24,151 nt of DNA from Chloromonas sp. AAM2 (lineage: Eukaryota; Chlorophyta; Chlorophyceae; Chlamydomonadales; Chlamydomonadaceae): positions 2,817 through 26,967 of the forward strand of contig QAXH01005183.1 of assembly GCA_004335635.1 (NCBI GenBank). The letters are read 5' to 3'. The position numbers and the translations under genes are program-made. The notes below the pieces were generated by a model, which was given only the letters and a program-made list of their open reading frames with translations, searched no databases and was not told the origin of the DNA. Each line of letters begins with the position of its first letter. The stretch's first letter is position 1. This document shows, piece by piece, positions 9,579-18,989 of this stretch.

Positions 9579-12260
9579 GCCGTCTTTACGCTCCTGTCCA
9601 TCTGCGCACCAGCGCCAGCGCCGCAAAGGTGCCCAGAACGAACGCCAGTGCCAGTATGGGCCACTCGGGACTGGACAGCATGATTAGCGTCCACACGGTC
9701 TTGCCGCTGATCTTGCCCTGCGAACGGAGAATCATCATGTTTGTCATCCGCATCACTTCATGGCAGTCCCACATTTGCCCAGAAACATCGCTAAACCAGG
9801 TCCTTGTTAATCTGCCATATCCAGCCGTGTCGTTACCCAGCCATATTGTTATCCTATTTGATCTGCCATACCGCTAAACCAGGTCCTTTTTGATCTGCCT
9901 GTCCAGCCTTTCAAAGGCTGGATCCAAAGTTTGGATTCCACTGTCTCCCATAGCTTTCCAACGCCTGCCTGTCGCCATTGGACAAACACATGAATTGCGA
10001 TCCTCGCCCACGCCACCCATGTAAGAAATAGAATGTCCACATGCACCACTGGACCCCACCCATCTAAGAAAAGCATGAGTATGATGCCCCGGCAGACTTG
10101 CATACACAAGCACATGCAGTATTCGTATTCCTGGAAAGGCTCACCCACCTGCTGCGCCTTCTTGCATGGATGAAAAATGACAGAAACATTTTGGAAACAA
10201 AATTTATAAGTAAAACTATCAAAACACTAACAAACCACAAAAGCACTGGCCTACCTTTTTCGCTTTCTCCTCCTTCTCCTTTTGCTTCTGTTTGTCCTTC
10301 TCCTTCTCCTTCTCGCTCTTCTCTGCTGTTCCATTAGCTGCTGCGCTATCCTTAGCCACCCCATTCGCCATCCCATTAGCGCTTCCCTGCCCGTCTGGCA
10401 GCAGCGGTGCTTCTAGGCTTCCTTGCTCTGCAGGGGCTTCGTAAAGGTCTTGGGCTTGAGACACCACTGACCGGGCCTGCATGGCCTGCACGAGGCTGCC
10501 CACCTGTAGACCAGGATACATAGGTTACTAACGTTCACCAGCATTTGCCACACAAAGCATATGCCGCACAGTGCTTGTGGTTACCAGTGCTCACACACCA
10601 AAGGTACGGCATGCAAGGCAATGATAGAAATGCGCCCGCACAATGACGGAGGTGCGCACACTGACGGATTTGCCGAGCCTTGTGAGCCGCTGGTGCATGT
10701 AACTGGTACATGCAAACGCAGCTCTCCAACTGCCGTTATGACATAACGACCCCAAAGCGCATACAGCATTCGCTCCTATAAGCAATTCCTAACACAGCAA
10801 ATGGGGTTGGGATCCTGCTCAGCAGTCCCTCACCAAAGAACTGTGTGGGTCGATGACCTCCAGCAGCTTCACTTGCAGGCCCTTGCAGGCCCTGACGTGT
10901 AGCCTCATGATTTCTCCCCTCATGACCCCCTCCACACTGAATTTCTCCCAAAATAAACCCCTCTTGCTGTCTTAAACACAGATATGGTCTCGCAAGCATG
11001 CTTTGGCTGCTGCCCCTGCCGCCTCCCCTGAGTTCTTTCATCAAGTCAGTAGTGTCTCTCACCAGTGCCACGCCGATGCTGACGAACATGTACACCAGCC
11101 CCACGAAGGGCTGATCCGCGCTCATGTCGGGCCAGACCACCTCGGGCGCCCCCACCGCCACCCCCACCGCCTTCGCCATCATGCCAACCTCGAACAAGGA
11201 GGCAAGGATGCCGATAGTCAGGCGAATCTGCACGACATGTCAGCATGTGCACAGTACGTCAGCATGTGCGCAGTACGTCAGCATGTGCGCAGTACGTCCG
11301 CATGTGCACAGTACGCCCGCATGTGCACAGTACATCAGAATGTGCACAGTACGTTTGCATGTGCGCAGTACGTCCGCATGTGCACAGTACATCAGAATGT
11401 GCACAGTACGTCCGCATGTGCACAGTACATCAGAATGTGCACAGTACGTCCGCATGTGCGCAGAATGCCCGCATGTGCACAGTACATCAGAATGTGCACA
11501 GTACGTCCGCATGTGCACAGTACATCAGAATATGCAGGCCACGTTTGCATGCTACATGGCATCTCAGCATGCATCAGGTGTAGCAAGCACAACGCAAACT
11601 TGACTACAGCATACATGTACCATGTTGGCCTGCCCTGGACACAGCACAGAGCCTGCCTGAGTATGTAGAAGACAATGACCACGTGCCTTTCCATGGTTTG
11701 ACGTTTCCGGTCCCCCGTATCTTGACCGTCTGTGTGCGGGTGCGAGCAGGATGAGTCCACACACAACCAGGGTGCGCAACACAACTGCCAGCCACACATC
11801 CTGCAAGAAAAGAGTTACACACAGCACTTGAAGGAATCACACTTGACTGCCATGAAAAATGTCGAGCTGCAGCTGTAGCGAGCACCAGCTCTTCCAAACA
11901 CTCTTCAAAGGCCAGGTAGTGTGTTGCCTGAAATGCTGAACACATAGTCGTGCACATGAGTAATGCAGAAGGCATGGTTGGATGGCTTGTAAAGCACGGC
12001 AGCAGCTGACTGGTGGTTCTCTTCAAAGGCCAGATAGTGGTTGTTTTTTCAGCTAGACTCCTAGCCATGCAAATCAGCTCAATGGATAAGTCGTACCCAG
12101 TAGGTCAAGTAGCCAATGACAAAAGTGTACTTGAAGTTCGGCTGTGGTGGTCGATACAGCAGCACAACAAACAACAAACGATGCAGTGGTTGGGACTCAC
12201 AACGTTGGATCTGGTCACATGGTACATCTGCCGCCAGTCGTGGAAGGAGCCTGGCACGGC
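1..12260 (-). CDS. TAP-like half ABC transporter (ABCB9/TAPL type), about 25 exons, 3' end cut by the window edge
   Basis: Exons in gene order, all coordinates read on the minus strand: 12260-12201, 12141-12097, 11800 to about 11750, 11227-11063, perhaps 10881-10834, 10503-10255, perhaps 10160-10149, 9717-9610, 8943-8885, 8303-8156, 7761-7678, 7335-7201, 6612-6508, 6073-6021, 5722-5674, 5247-5201, 4901-4871, 4594-4532, 4083-4000, 3421-3326, 2972-2856, 2399-2325, 1830-1793, 1393-1300, 814-644, and 174 to 49, 25 or 1. From 9717 onward every junction keeps phase and the joined protein follows the TAPL family with almost no gaps, so that part is secure. The sum is about 770 residues, close to animal TAPL. 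TAPL proteins are homodimeric ATP-driven peptide exporters of lysosomal membranes; the same role in an alga (vacuole or endolysosome) is inference. ABCB27-type plant half transporters are the nearest alternative, but the motifs YGGHLV and [10 protein letters not shown] fit TAPL better. The true start codon and the end of the third exon are not settled. Confidence 0.9.
3484..3852 (+). mobile_element. 5'-truncated LINE retrotransposon: reverse transcriptase C-terminal end plus microsatellite tail
   Basis: An open frame from 3484 to 3783 on the plus strand reads [13 protein letters not shown] early, then a basic [11 protein letters not shown] region, then [24 protein letters not shown] followed by a Trp-anchored region is the hallmark of the C-terminal end of many non-LTR retrotransposon polyproteins. 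After the stop come two direct repeats of GTGGGAAAAGCCA and a (GAT)n tail at 3827-3852, as expected of a LINE 3' end. Endonuclease and catalytic RT parts are absent, so this is a dead truncated copy. It lies in antisense orientation within the intron 3422-3999 of the ABC transporter gene. Confidence 0.75.
4196..4305. repeat. 55-base tandem duplication in an ABC gene intron
   Basis: Two nearly identical 55-base copies begin at 4196 and 4251, differing at about one base. Each contains the block CAACGTATAGCTGAGCTCCC. The duplication lies in the intron between exons 4594-4532 and 4083-4000 and has no visible coding role. Confidence 0.9.
6676..6702 (-). pseudogene. Duplicated start of an ABC transporter exon, acceptor lost
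   Basis: A 27-base segment repeats 6589-6615, which spans the acceptor and first codons of exon 6612-6508, with two base changes. On the minus strand it still reads VYGRNFAS against VYGRYFAS in the real exon. The acceptor CAG is replaced by ATG, so it should not be spliced in. It lies 87 bases upstream of the real exon border, within the GC-AG intron. Confidence 0.75.
7870..7917. repeat. 12-base minisatellite, four copies
   Basis: Four perfect or near-perfect copies of CCAAGGCAGTGC lie within the intron upstream of exon 7761-7678 in the ABC gene. The open frames across it are repeat artefacts. Confidence 0.85.
8580..8683. repeat. Three diverged tandem units of 30 to 40 bases
   Basis: Units starting at 8580, 8614 and 8654 each begin AGCCATTTTACA and contain AATACCA(C/T)CA. 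They differ by small internal insertions. The array lies in the intron between exons 8943-8885 and 8303-8156. Confidence 0.8.
9524..9578. repeat. (ATT)n microsatellite, about 18 units
   Basis: An uninterrupted trinucleotide run. On the ABC gene strand it is (AAT)n and starts about 30 bases after the donor of exon 9717-9610. The poly-Ile open frame across it is an artefact. Confidence 0.95.
9789..9910. repeat. Direct duplication of about 38 bases, 83 bases apart
   Basis: The blocks at 9789 and 9872 share CGCTAAACCAGGTCCTT, then TAATCTGCC or TGATCTGCC, then TCCAGCC. A partial third piece with ATCTGCCATA lies between them. They sit in the intron preceding exon 9717-9610. Confidence 0.75.
10255..10503 (-). 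other. Lys/Glu-rich linker exon between TMD0 and the ABC core
   Basis: An 83-codon exon with acceptor CTACAG and donor GTAGGC, in phase 0. It begins [10 protein letters not shown], passes through an Ala/Gly/Asn-rich part, and ends in a run of about 24 residues made almost only of Lys, Glu and Gln (from [10 protein letters not shown] to KAKK), probably a charged single helix or disordered tether. The C-terminal coding strand is a nearly pure purine tract, a likely slippage hotspot. Upstream, 10881-10834 could add 16 codons ([10 protein letters not shown]...), flanked by an AAG acceptor and a GTGAGG donor; it is a candidate only. Confidence 0.75.
11063..12260 (-). other. N-terminal membrane domain (TMD0) exons of the TAP-like transporter
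   Basis: Four exons. 12260-12201 reads through the motif [11 protein letters not shown] and ends at a GTGAGT donor. 12141-12097 (15 codons, ending YLTYW) has a GTACGA donor. The exon starting at 11800 after a TTGCAG acceptor reads [13 protein letters not shown] and then a hydrophobic stretch; its donor is unclear. 11227-11063 (55 codons) contains two hydrophobic segments, around [11 protein letters not shown] and [15 protein letters not shown]. The order aromatic-DVWLA-Arg-hydrophobic resembles the DLWAACLYRS region of animal TAPL TMD0, the domain that targets TAPL to lysosomes. Homology here is weaker than in the core. A first membrane helix would be expected upstream of 12260 and was not found, so an additional 5' exon is likely. 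Confidence 0.65.
11241..11544. repeat. 19-base minisatellite, about 16 copies, with 38-base higher-order pattern
   Basis: The unit is of the form CCGCATGTGCACAGTACGT. From about 11317 the copies alternate between a CCGCATG... form ending CAT and a CAGAATG... form ending CGT, giving a 38-base dimer. Because 19 leaves a remainder of 1 on division by 3 and the unit lacks stops, long frames open on both strands. The array begins 14 bases upstream of the acceptor side of exon 11227-11063 of the ABC gene, so it overlaps the usual branch-point region of that intron. Confidence 0.95.
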
Positions 12261-14050
12261 CTGCCACACAGGGGCCAGGGCACACCTGCCACAGCAGCCA
12301 CAGCACGCAGCCACACCTGTTGAACCACAGCGATGTCTACACTGCAGCACTGCCCGATCCCGTGATGGCTTTTCTGTTGCAAACTGCTGGTACACCAGTG
12401 GTACACCCTCAGCAGTGTCTGCAGAACTGCACCAGCTATGCACACCACGCCTCTGACAAGGCAGCCTGGTATGTGCGGCACATCCAAGCTTTTGGTCAGC
12501 CTCAGAGCTGAAGGCCTAGTGACGAACTGGTCTGCTTGCTATGATTCTTGAGGACGCAGCCACAGGAGCAAGCTTGGGCATGAGAAATGTCTGAAAGCAG
12601 TAGGCTGCTGGATGCACATCCCATGCCTCCCTCAAGCATGCATCTGCATGCATCTCTAGGTTGCATTGCTGGCGATCAACCTTGCTGGCAATGTGATGGC
12701 TTTTCAAGGCGTCAACGCCAAGCAAGAACTTGATGCTTCATGATTGAAATTATGTGTGGTTTAGCGGGACCAGGTAATCGCATTGATGGATATTCGCGCA
12801 CCATGTCAGGGCTGCGAGCTCGATGATTGATGTAATCGTCAGCGGCGCGATGGCCCGCCATCCCATTCCTGCCTTGGCTTCAGCGGTGTCGGGCATCGCG
12901 CTTTGCGGAACACCGGTCCTACCGGTCAAGCCCTTGTAGCACTGTGCTCATCAACTGATACACAAGGCGCCACCTAAACGACCTCGCAGAAGTGGAGACA
13001 AGGGCTGTGGGTGGGTGTGGATGACGTGGGTATACCACACTTGCGTTACATGAGTGAGGGGCATGAACACGACAGACACGACTCAGGATAGGACGGCCCA
13101 AGATAGGCATCATCGTTGCCCTGGATATCACCTGCCTACACTGGTGTTGTAACTGTTGGTTGTTCATGTTCTGAGAGAGACTAGCGCTGGCTATGCGCAA
13201 GACCACCAGAATTGGTCGTCATAGCAATGTCTGCAAAACCACAACTGTCAGCACAAGCATACCACCGATGTTTCGCACATCATCAAAGGCAAGGTGAAAC
13301 CCCCAATCCCACTTGGGGAGTTGGACAATAGGAAGGACACCGACCTTTGCTTTCATTGTGGGCAGGCGCTTATTAACGGCACCAGTGCAGCGGGAAGTGC
13401 ATTCAGTTGCCTGTGCTGGTATTGACACAGCTGATCCAGGAACTAGATACCTAGAGGGTATTGGATAGAGAAGGTTGCGCAGGTGGTACTGGTCTAAGGT
13501 TAGGGCTGGCAAGCCTGTTGGTTTTTCATGAGAAGGTGAATCACCGACATGACGTCAGAGTGAGCGTAACGCTTGCGTGTGACCTGTGAAACTGTCAAGC
13601 ACTAGTACTTGTGGTCTTTTTCCTTGCCTGGTTTTTTCTCTTTGCCGGGCGGTCCACCCTTCTAGAAGTGGGCATCGTCGAGTGTGTTTCTGCCGGGCAT
13701 GGCGGCTACCGCCACCAGGGACTCAAACCCTTGCAGACTCGGTGGCATTCCTTTTTACATGCGTGTAGCAACTGATTCAAGGTTTGCAGCTAAAGTCTGC
13801 TTCTTTGCAGTATAAAGCAAGCAATCAAGTCCTTTGCGTGGAAGTGCTTCCTGGTGTGCACTCTGTGTTTGCGTCGTGCCATGCATGGGGCTACAGTTCG
13901 GCATAGATCAGCCGAGTAGCGGCCTTCACCACAGTGACCATTTCATTTCGGTTTGATTTGCTGGCATGACCGTGCACAATGATGTGCCTCACAGTACATG
14001 ACTACTGACTAGCAATTCATTTGACATCTTACGTTGAACAGAGTGTAGAA
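12261..14050. other. Intergenic region between divergent genes; no gene seen
   Basis: No open frame here has recognisable family features. It probably holds the first exon and promoter of the minus-strand ABC gene and upstream sequence of the plus-strand gene at 15008. Noted items: a TATAAAG box-like string at 13811-13817 (plus), with no gene placed directly behind it; and a short plus frame around 13250-13426 with CFHCG, faintly like a retroelement gag finger, without the rest of the motif. Confidence 0.5.
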
Positions 14051-14877
14051 TAAAAAAAAAGTTTGCCAGTTCTGGGACAACTTGTGTGTGCTTTGTCAGG
14101 TTGCGGACTGTTTACTCCGCACAGGCCATGGTGCCAGGTGGAAATACGGGGGTTAGCTTAGGATGTGTCATAGGCGACAGTTGCTGCATGGCCATACTGT
14201 TGCTGTTTCTGATTGCAACATCAGTTGAGGGCGTCTGCTCTTTACAGACAACAGTACACTTGGTTGTGCTTGGTTTGCCAGGTTGTGAACGATTACTTGT
14301 CACAGGCAACAGTAGACTGAACTTGGTGTGATTCATCAGGTTGCGAACGATTACTCTTGACAGGCAATATGAGACTGAACTTGGCGTGATTCACCAGGTT
14401 GCGTGCGATCACGGTTCACAGGCAACAGACCGAGTTGTGCATCAGTTCTCAGAATGCGCGCGCTTGCTGCATGCCCACAGTTAGTGCCTTCTGACACTTG
14501 AAACACTCCCACCTCACCTGGCTGACTGTTCTTCTTAGGTTTGCAGGTATTGCTATGACGCCCAGTTTCGTTAGCATGATCATCGCAAGCGAGTTCAGTA
14601 GGCTGGTGTCACTGTGTGGTGGCGGACAAGTGAAACGACAAGTGACAAGTGACACGGGCTTGTTGTAATGAATGGGGCGTTCATGCCTTGTGTCGTTGAT
14701 ATGATGATCTCTACAACAGTGCTCGCTCCAACTGTTGAGCGGAAGATGGGCACACAACACACGGCGTGCTGGAAGCGCCAGTACCAGGCCTGCATGCAAA
14801 TGATCCCTGTCACCCTGTCCATTCCAATGACCATGATGCTGAAACTGCTTGTCCCAGAACTGGCAAACTTCTTTTTG
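14051..14877. mobile_element. Non-autonomous element with terminal inverted repeats, about 830 bases
   Basis: The left end after an A-rich run reads GTTTGCCAGTTCTGGGACAA (14061-14080). The right end (14850-14869) carries its exact inverted copy, followed by CTTCTTTTT. The inverted repeat is at least 22 bases with the AA/TT. No transposase frame is visible inside; instead there are diverged 58-base tandem units. The same ends bound the 155-base element at 15536, so the two belong to one family. Target-site duplications could not be read confidently. It may alternatively be two solo ends brought together by chance. Confidence 0.65.
14221..14440. repeat. 58-base diverged tandem repeat inside the inverted-repeat element
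   Basis: Unit boundaries at CAGGTTG fall at 14279, 14337 and 14395, exactly 58 bases apart. The shared core is CAGGTTGCGAACGATTACT then ACAGGCAA, then GACTGAACTTGG. A more diverged unit precedes them at about 14221, and a CAGGTTGCGGACTGTTTACT match at 14097 suggests the array once began there. Confidence 0.8.
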
Positions 14878-15007
14878 CTTGGCTGCTGCGACCTGTTTTG
14901 CCACAAAACAGCGACAATGACAACAAGTTGCAGTTTACCGTGCTCAGCTGTCGTAGACCGAAACGTACACCAACCAACCACTCACATGCGAGTCCCGCAA
15001 ATGCCAG

Positions 15008-18000
15008 ATGCGTCTCGAATGCTCTCGGCCAGACAGTGGGCTCATTCAATACCTGGAGCAAAGGGGTCAAGGCGTCGCCAGTATGGAGCAGGTTGACCGT
15101 CCACGTCGCAGAACATGGGCAATGAGCCTCGCCGAAGGTAACATCTTGTCTTGCATGTTTGTCAAGCACCAAGTTGCCTCAGCCTTCAATCAACAAGTCA
15201 GGCCAAAGGTTGGACTACCTTGGACACGCTGCTGCAACCTGAACATTTCTCCCCCTTCTCGCGCAGAGGCGAACGCAGCATCCATGCGGCAGCGTATACA
15301 AGCCATGCCTCCGACGCCGGAAGGCTCTGGCCACTTGCCTCAGTCTCCGGGCAGGCGCGTCACCGACGACAGCCTGCCTGACCAAGGATGGGTTGAAAGC
15401 CTAGCCCTGTCACAACAACTAGGCTCGCAAGCTGCTGTGACCCGCCCAGACAGCCAAGTTTGGTTCATCAGCAGCAAAACTGAGCCTCAGGTCCGTTTTG
15501 TATCTGTGTGCATGTGGCATTCCCAACCAGCCAAAAAACAAAGAAGTTTGCCAGTTCTGGGACAATTCCTGGGACTGGCATTGAAACCGGTGTGTCTCAG
15601 GCATGTGCATGGCGGGACCCAGTCCATAACAAAAGCGTAACAACATCACAGGACCTCCCAAAATTGTCCCAGAATTGGCAAACTTCTTTTTAATGGCTAC
15701 ATCGATGGGCTCACGTAGGGACGTTCTGCATGCATGCTGACCCATCGCCCTCCATAAGCATACATGCAGCAAGCTATTTACATTCCACTGCTCATGCATG
15801 CATCCAAGGCTCGTGCGTGCGTGCACGCAGGCAACTGGCGTTCCCAAGCAGAATGCAAGAAGCATGCAGCCGCAGCCAGGAGAGGGCAGAAACCGCAGCC
15901 AGCAGTCCCACCACAAGGACGGAGCTTCATCCTCAGCGGCAATACTGCATGACGCAACCAAAAATCGTCAATCACAGCCAACACAGGTGCATTCAAAACC
16001 CTCAGAGCCTGGCAGCCTTAGATTGGACCAAAGTAACGGCAGGGAAGGTCGTACTGCCTGTGCAGCCGATGTTCAGTACAAAGCCATGCCAGGGGCAGAT
16101 AATGCAGCAAGGGTGGTTGGCAGGGCTGGTACAGGCTTGCATGGCGGTGCCTTGGCTGGTTGGAGTGGCACAGTTTTTGCAAGCTTGGGCACGGCAAGCC
16201 CGGATGCCGTACCAGCTGCCAAAGCAGCCATGCCAACGCATGCAACCCAGCCCCTCCCAGCCTCTGTGTCTACAATCCAAGCAGCCCTGCCCACTCATGC
16301 TACCAAGCCCATTCCAGCCCGCATGGCCACAAGGCAACCGCACAAACCCCAGACACAACAAGGCTTCTCATCAGTTCCTTCACAAGGCACAGCTGCTGAT
16401 GCCTCGCCCTCACAAGCCGCCCAACCCACCAAAGCTGCAGCCAGCCCTGAGCATCCGGTGCATGCCAGTCAGCCCACAGGCGAACTGTTCAGCCACGTGA
16501 CCATAGAAACGGTCATAGACTGGCTGCAAGGACGTATCTCTCATGCAGCGGCTCAGGGTGCGGCTGCTCCAGGCCATGGGGCTAGCATGGGCCAAGGAGC
16601 ACATTGGGTGGGCATGGCGGATGGCGCCCGGGCCATGGGCAGCCTGCATCAGGTAAGGCAGAACAATTGCGGGGCACCATGGCAAATATGAGTATACCTG
16701 CATTGTAGGAGGAAACTGGTAAGTGTCCGATCAGCGTCTCCAATTCCGCTTCTTAATGGCGCAGAAAGCCACAATTTGCACGGGAAAACTACAAAGTGGC
16801 AACATCAGCACGATGGGCAGGCACGATACGCAGAAAGAACACTTGGACATATGCAATCAATGCCTTGTTGGTTGCTGCTGTCACGTGTTGCAGCGCATGG
16901 TGGCAGCCCGTGCGGCTGCAGCTCAGGAAGCGGTACGGGCACTGCAGCGACTGGCTTGTGCTGAAGCGTGAGTAAGGCTGAAATGCCAGTTACGTTTCAC
17001 ATGATGCACATGGGGCATCAATTGAGGGCGGTACAATGTCCTGAACCTTGCCAACTCCAACGGCAGCACAGGGTCCCTCCCAAGAGTTCTATAGCTTGAG
17101 TGTCGCCCTTGTCCGTGGAAAGCCGTGCCGCCTGTCCCGCATGCCACGTCTTGCCTTGTCTCGATCGCTTATGGTAAGGCATTGTTTAGTTGAAGCATTG
17201 TTTTGTTGTTCAGCTGTCCCCGTATAATCACAGTATGCGGGCATGGCATCGGTAGTGAGTGTGATGTCAGGTGTTGTTGCCATCTGTGCAGGCTGCTGAG
17301 TGGGATGGCACAGCTGCAAGAGGCACGTGATGCCCCTGATCTAGAGCAGGCAGCCGCTCGATGGGACACACTGCATGCATCACGGGCCGCATGGCCACCT
17401 GCCAAAGGCTGCGTGAGCAGCAGCACGTCTGGGGTGCTGGGTCGCGCATCCGCCACTGTCCAGAATGCGCAACCGCTGCAACAGCAGCAGGCCGCAGCCT
17501 CCCCTACGTTCGTCTTTCGCTCGACCCCTGTTGCCTTTAGTTCAAGTCCATCTTCCCAGACATCCCAGGCCAAGCAGCAGGAGCTGCCGCTATCGCGCGC
17601 ATCCCCTTCCGCCCCAGACCCCAGCCCCAACACGCAGCGCCAGGCGGGTAAGCAGGCGAAGTGGAGGCTACGGAGCAATCCGATCTACGAGACCCTTTGT
17701 GAGCTTGGCGAGGACCCATCCTGCCTTCCGTTGCCCGGCGTGGTGGGTAACTCTAGCGCCCTGACTGGTCTGGGGTCAACAAGGGTTGAGAGCAGTCAGG
17801 CGTCAAGGGCTGCGGCAGGGGGGTCTTCAGTTTCCGCCACATCCGCTTCTTGGAGCGTCCCAAGCATGCAGGCGCTCGCGGGTCAGATCGCAGCCGGCGG
17901 CAGGCCGGCGTCAGCACAGAAGGCCCGGTACCGCTTACGGCGGTTGAGCGCTACATGGGAGGAGAGCGCATCGCTTCTTTCGCAAGTTATGCTCAACGGC

Positions 18001-18546
18001 GATGTTGACGCCAGCCACTTTGTTTCCTCAGCTGACAGACAACAACAAGCTGCTGTCATCGTGCCTCCAGCCTTGCAGAGTACTACGTCAAGCAGCCCTT
18101 CCGCTGAGCCGTCTGCAGGCAGTCGGTTGAGCGGCCGGCAGACAGAGCTGGCTGTGGACGTTTTAGCGGCTGAGCTCAGTTCGCTAGTGGACAGCTGCTA
18201 CTGTGGGTGGTTGGAAGGGCAGGTGGTGGGCGCTCCGCCTGCTGAAAACCAGGAGCAATGCAAACAGCTGCTGGCGCAACTGCAAAAAGGTCGCACCTGG
18301 CTTGCAGCAGCAATGCAACGCACACAAGCAATGCAATCAGGTGCTGTGTCCGCACCAGCGTGCACAGGCAACGACAGTGCCAGCTTACGCTTCCCTGGCG
18401 AGTTTGGCACGGAAGGAAACGTGACAGAAGCGCTAGAGCAGCAGCCTGGTGTGGTGATGGCTAGGCTGGCTGCCTTGTCTGCTCAGCTACAAGGCACGCA
18501 AAGGGCAGTGACGGGCATCATGCAGCGCATGTCACCTGGTGCTTGA
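15008..18546 (+). CDS. Unrecognised Ala/Ser/Gln-rich protein, four exons, about 877 residues
   Basis: Exons 15008-15490, 15831-16652, 16894-16967 and 17292-18546 join in one frame: borders CAG/GTCCGT, ACGCAG/GCA, CAG/GTAAGG, TTGCAG/CGC, AAGC/GTGAGT and GTGCAG/GCTG, phases 0, 0, 2. I recognise no domain. Visible traits: low-complexity Ala, Ser, Gln and Pro-rich stretches (a QQQQ run in the last exon); a helical segment around HVTIETVIDWLQGRI near the end of exon 2; an Ala-rich helix in exon 3 (AARAAAAQEAVRALQRL); and a C-terminal helical part with WEESASLLSQVML and LAVDVLAAELSSLVDS, perhaps coiled coil. It could be a structural or cytoskeletal scaffold, but that is a guess from composition. 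The start is uncertain: 15122 or an upstream exon are alternatives, and 15138-15266 (129 bases, GT...AG, no stop) may be an intron. An alternative donor nine bases downstream at 15500 also keeps phase. Confidence 0.65.
15536..15693. mobile_element. MITE-like element, about 155 bases, in an intron
   Basis: The left end AAGAAGTTTGCCAGTTCTGG continues GACAATT; the right end (about 15663-15690) is its inverted copy with one change (CCAATTC for CCAGTTC). The ends match those of the 830-base element at 14051. There is no coding capacity. It sits in the first clear intron (15491-15830) of the unrecognised gene, 46 bases after the donor. The interior also folds partly: TGGGACTGG near the left and GACCCAGTCC near the middle. 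Confidence 0.8.
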
Positions 18547-18989
18547 TGTCACAGGGCATGTGGTGTTCGCTGGGTGCTTGCCCAAGGCGGTTTGGTGCCT
18601 GACGTGACCTTCGCCAGGCAGGCTGGTTTCCTTCCCCATGATATGGGAACTGATGATAGACAGCCGGCACAGAGGGGGCGGGCCTGTCACTGTTCATTGA
18701 TTGGCAGCCAACCAGCCGGCCATGGACTTGGATGTCACGAAGGGTTCATGGCTTGTGCACTCCAGGGTGGTGCATGTGTGTGACTGACGACATGTGAGAG
18801 GGTAGGCGCCACCTGTCAAGAGGAGCCGTGCGTGAGCAACACGTGGTCAGCGACTGGCACATGGAATAGTAGTAATGATAATAATAATGCCCGTTGGTGT
18901 GTGGCAATGTGTATCATCCACAAGCGAGTCACACCACGAATTATTCACTGAGAGTGACTCTGAGCCGACATGGGAACTTACCTGTCCTA

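Larger units (their letters stand above)
4000..9717 (-). other. ABC transmembrane core exons (six-helix domain)
   Basis: Thirteen exons from 9717-9610 to 4083-4000. Recognisable blocks in order: [20 protein letters not shown] (helix), [49 protein letters not shown] (the coupling-helix region, matching FFD..RTGDLISRL), a helix with [82 protein letters not shown] and [12 protein letters not shown]. Each block lines up with the TAPL family at equal spacing, which fixed the exon borders. Introns here run from about 270 to 670 bases; (ATT)n lies close to one donor and a duplicated exon fragment sits in another intron. Confidence 0.92.

Noticed and set aside
9512..9694. Minus-strand frame ending in poly-isoleucine
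   Set aside because: The Ile run is the (AAT)n microsatellite; the real exon is 9717-9610 in another frame.
11003..11668. 221-codon plus-strand frame rich in Cys/Val/His/Met
   Set aside because: It is produced by the 19-base minisatellite, which opens frames on both strands, and it overlaps the antisense of a convincing ABC exon (11227-11063).
13219..13512. 97-codon minus-strand frame and a plus-strand frame with CFHCG
   Set aside because: There is no family similarity on the minus strand; the plus frame has only half a zinc-finger motif and an early stop.
13590..13760. tRNA or tRNA-derived SINE (minus strand GGGTTTGAGTCCC)
   Set aside because: The B-box-like string is there, but no A box lies at the right distance, the T stem is imperfect and no cloverleaf can be drawn.
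14449..14904. 151-codon minus-strand frame
   Set aside because: It begins inside the inverted-repeat end (CQFWDK is the translated repeat) and has no protein-like features.
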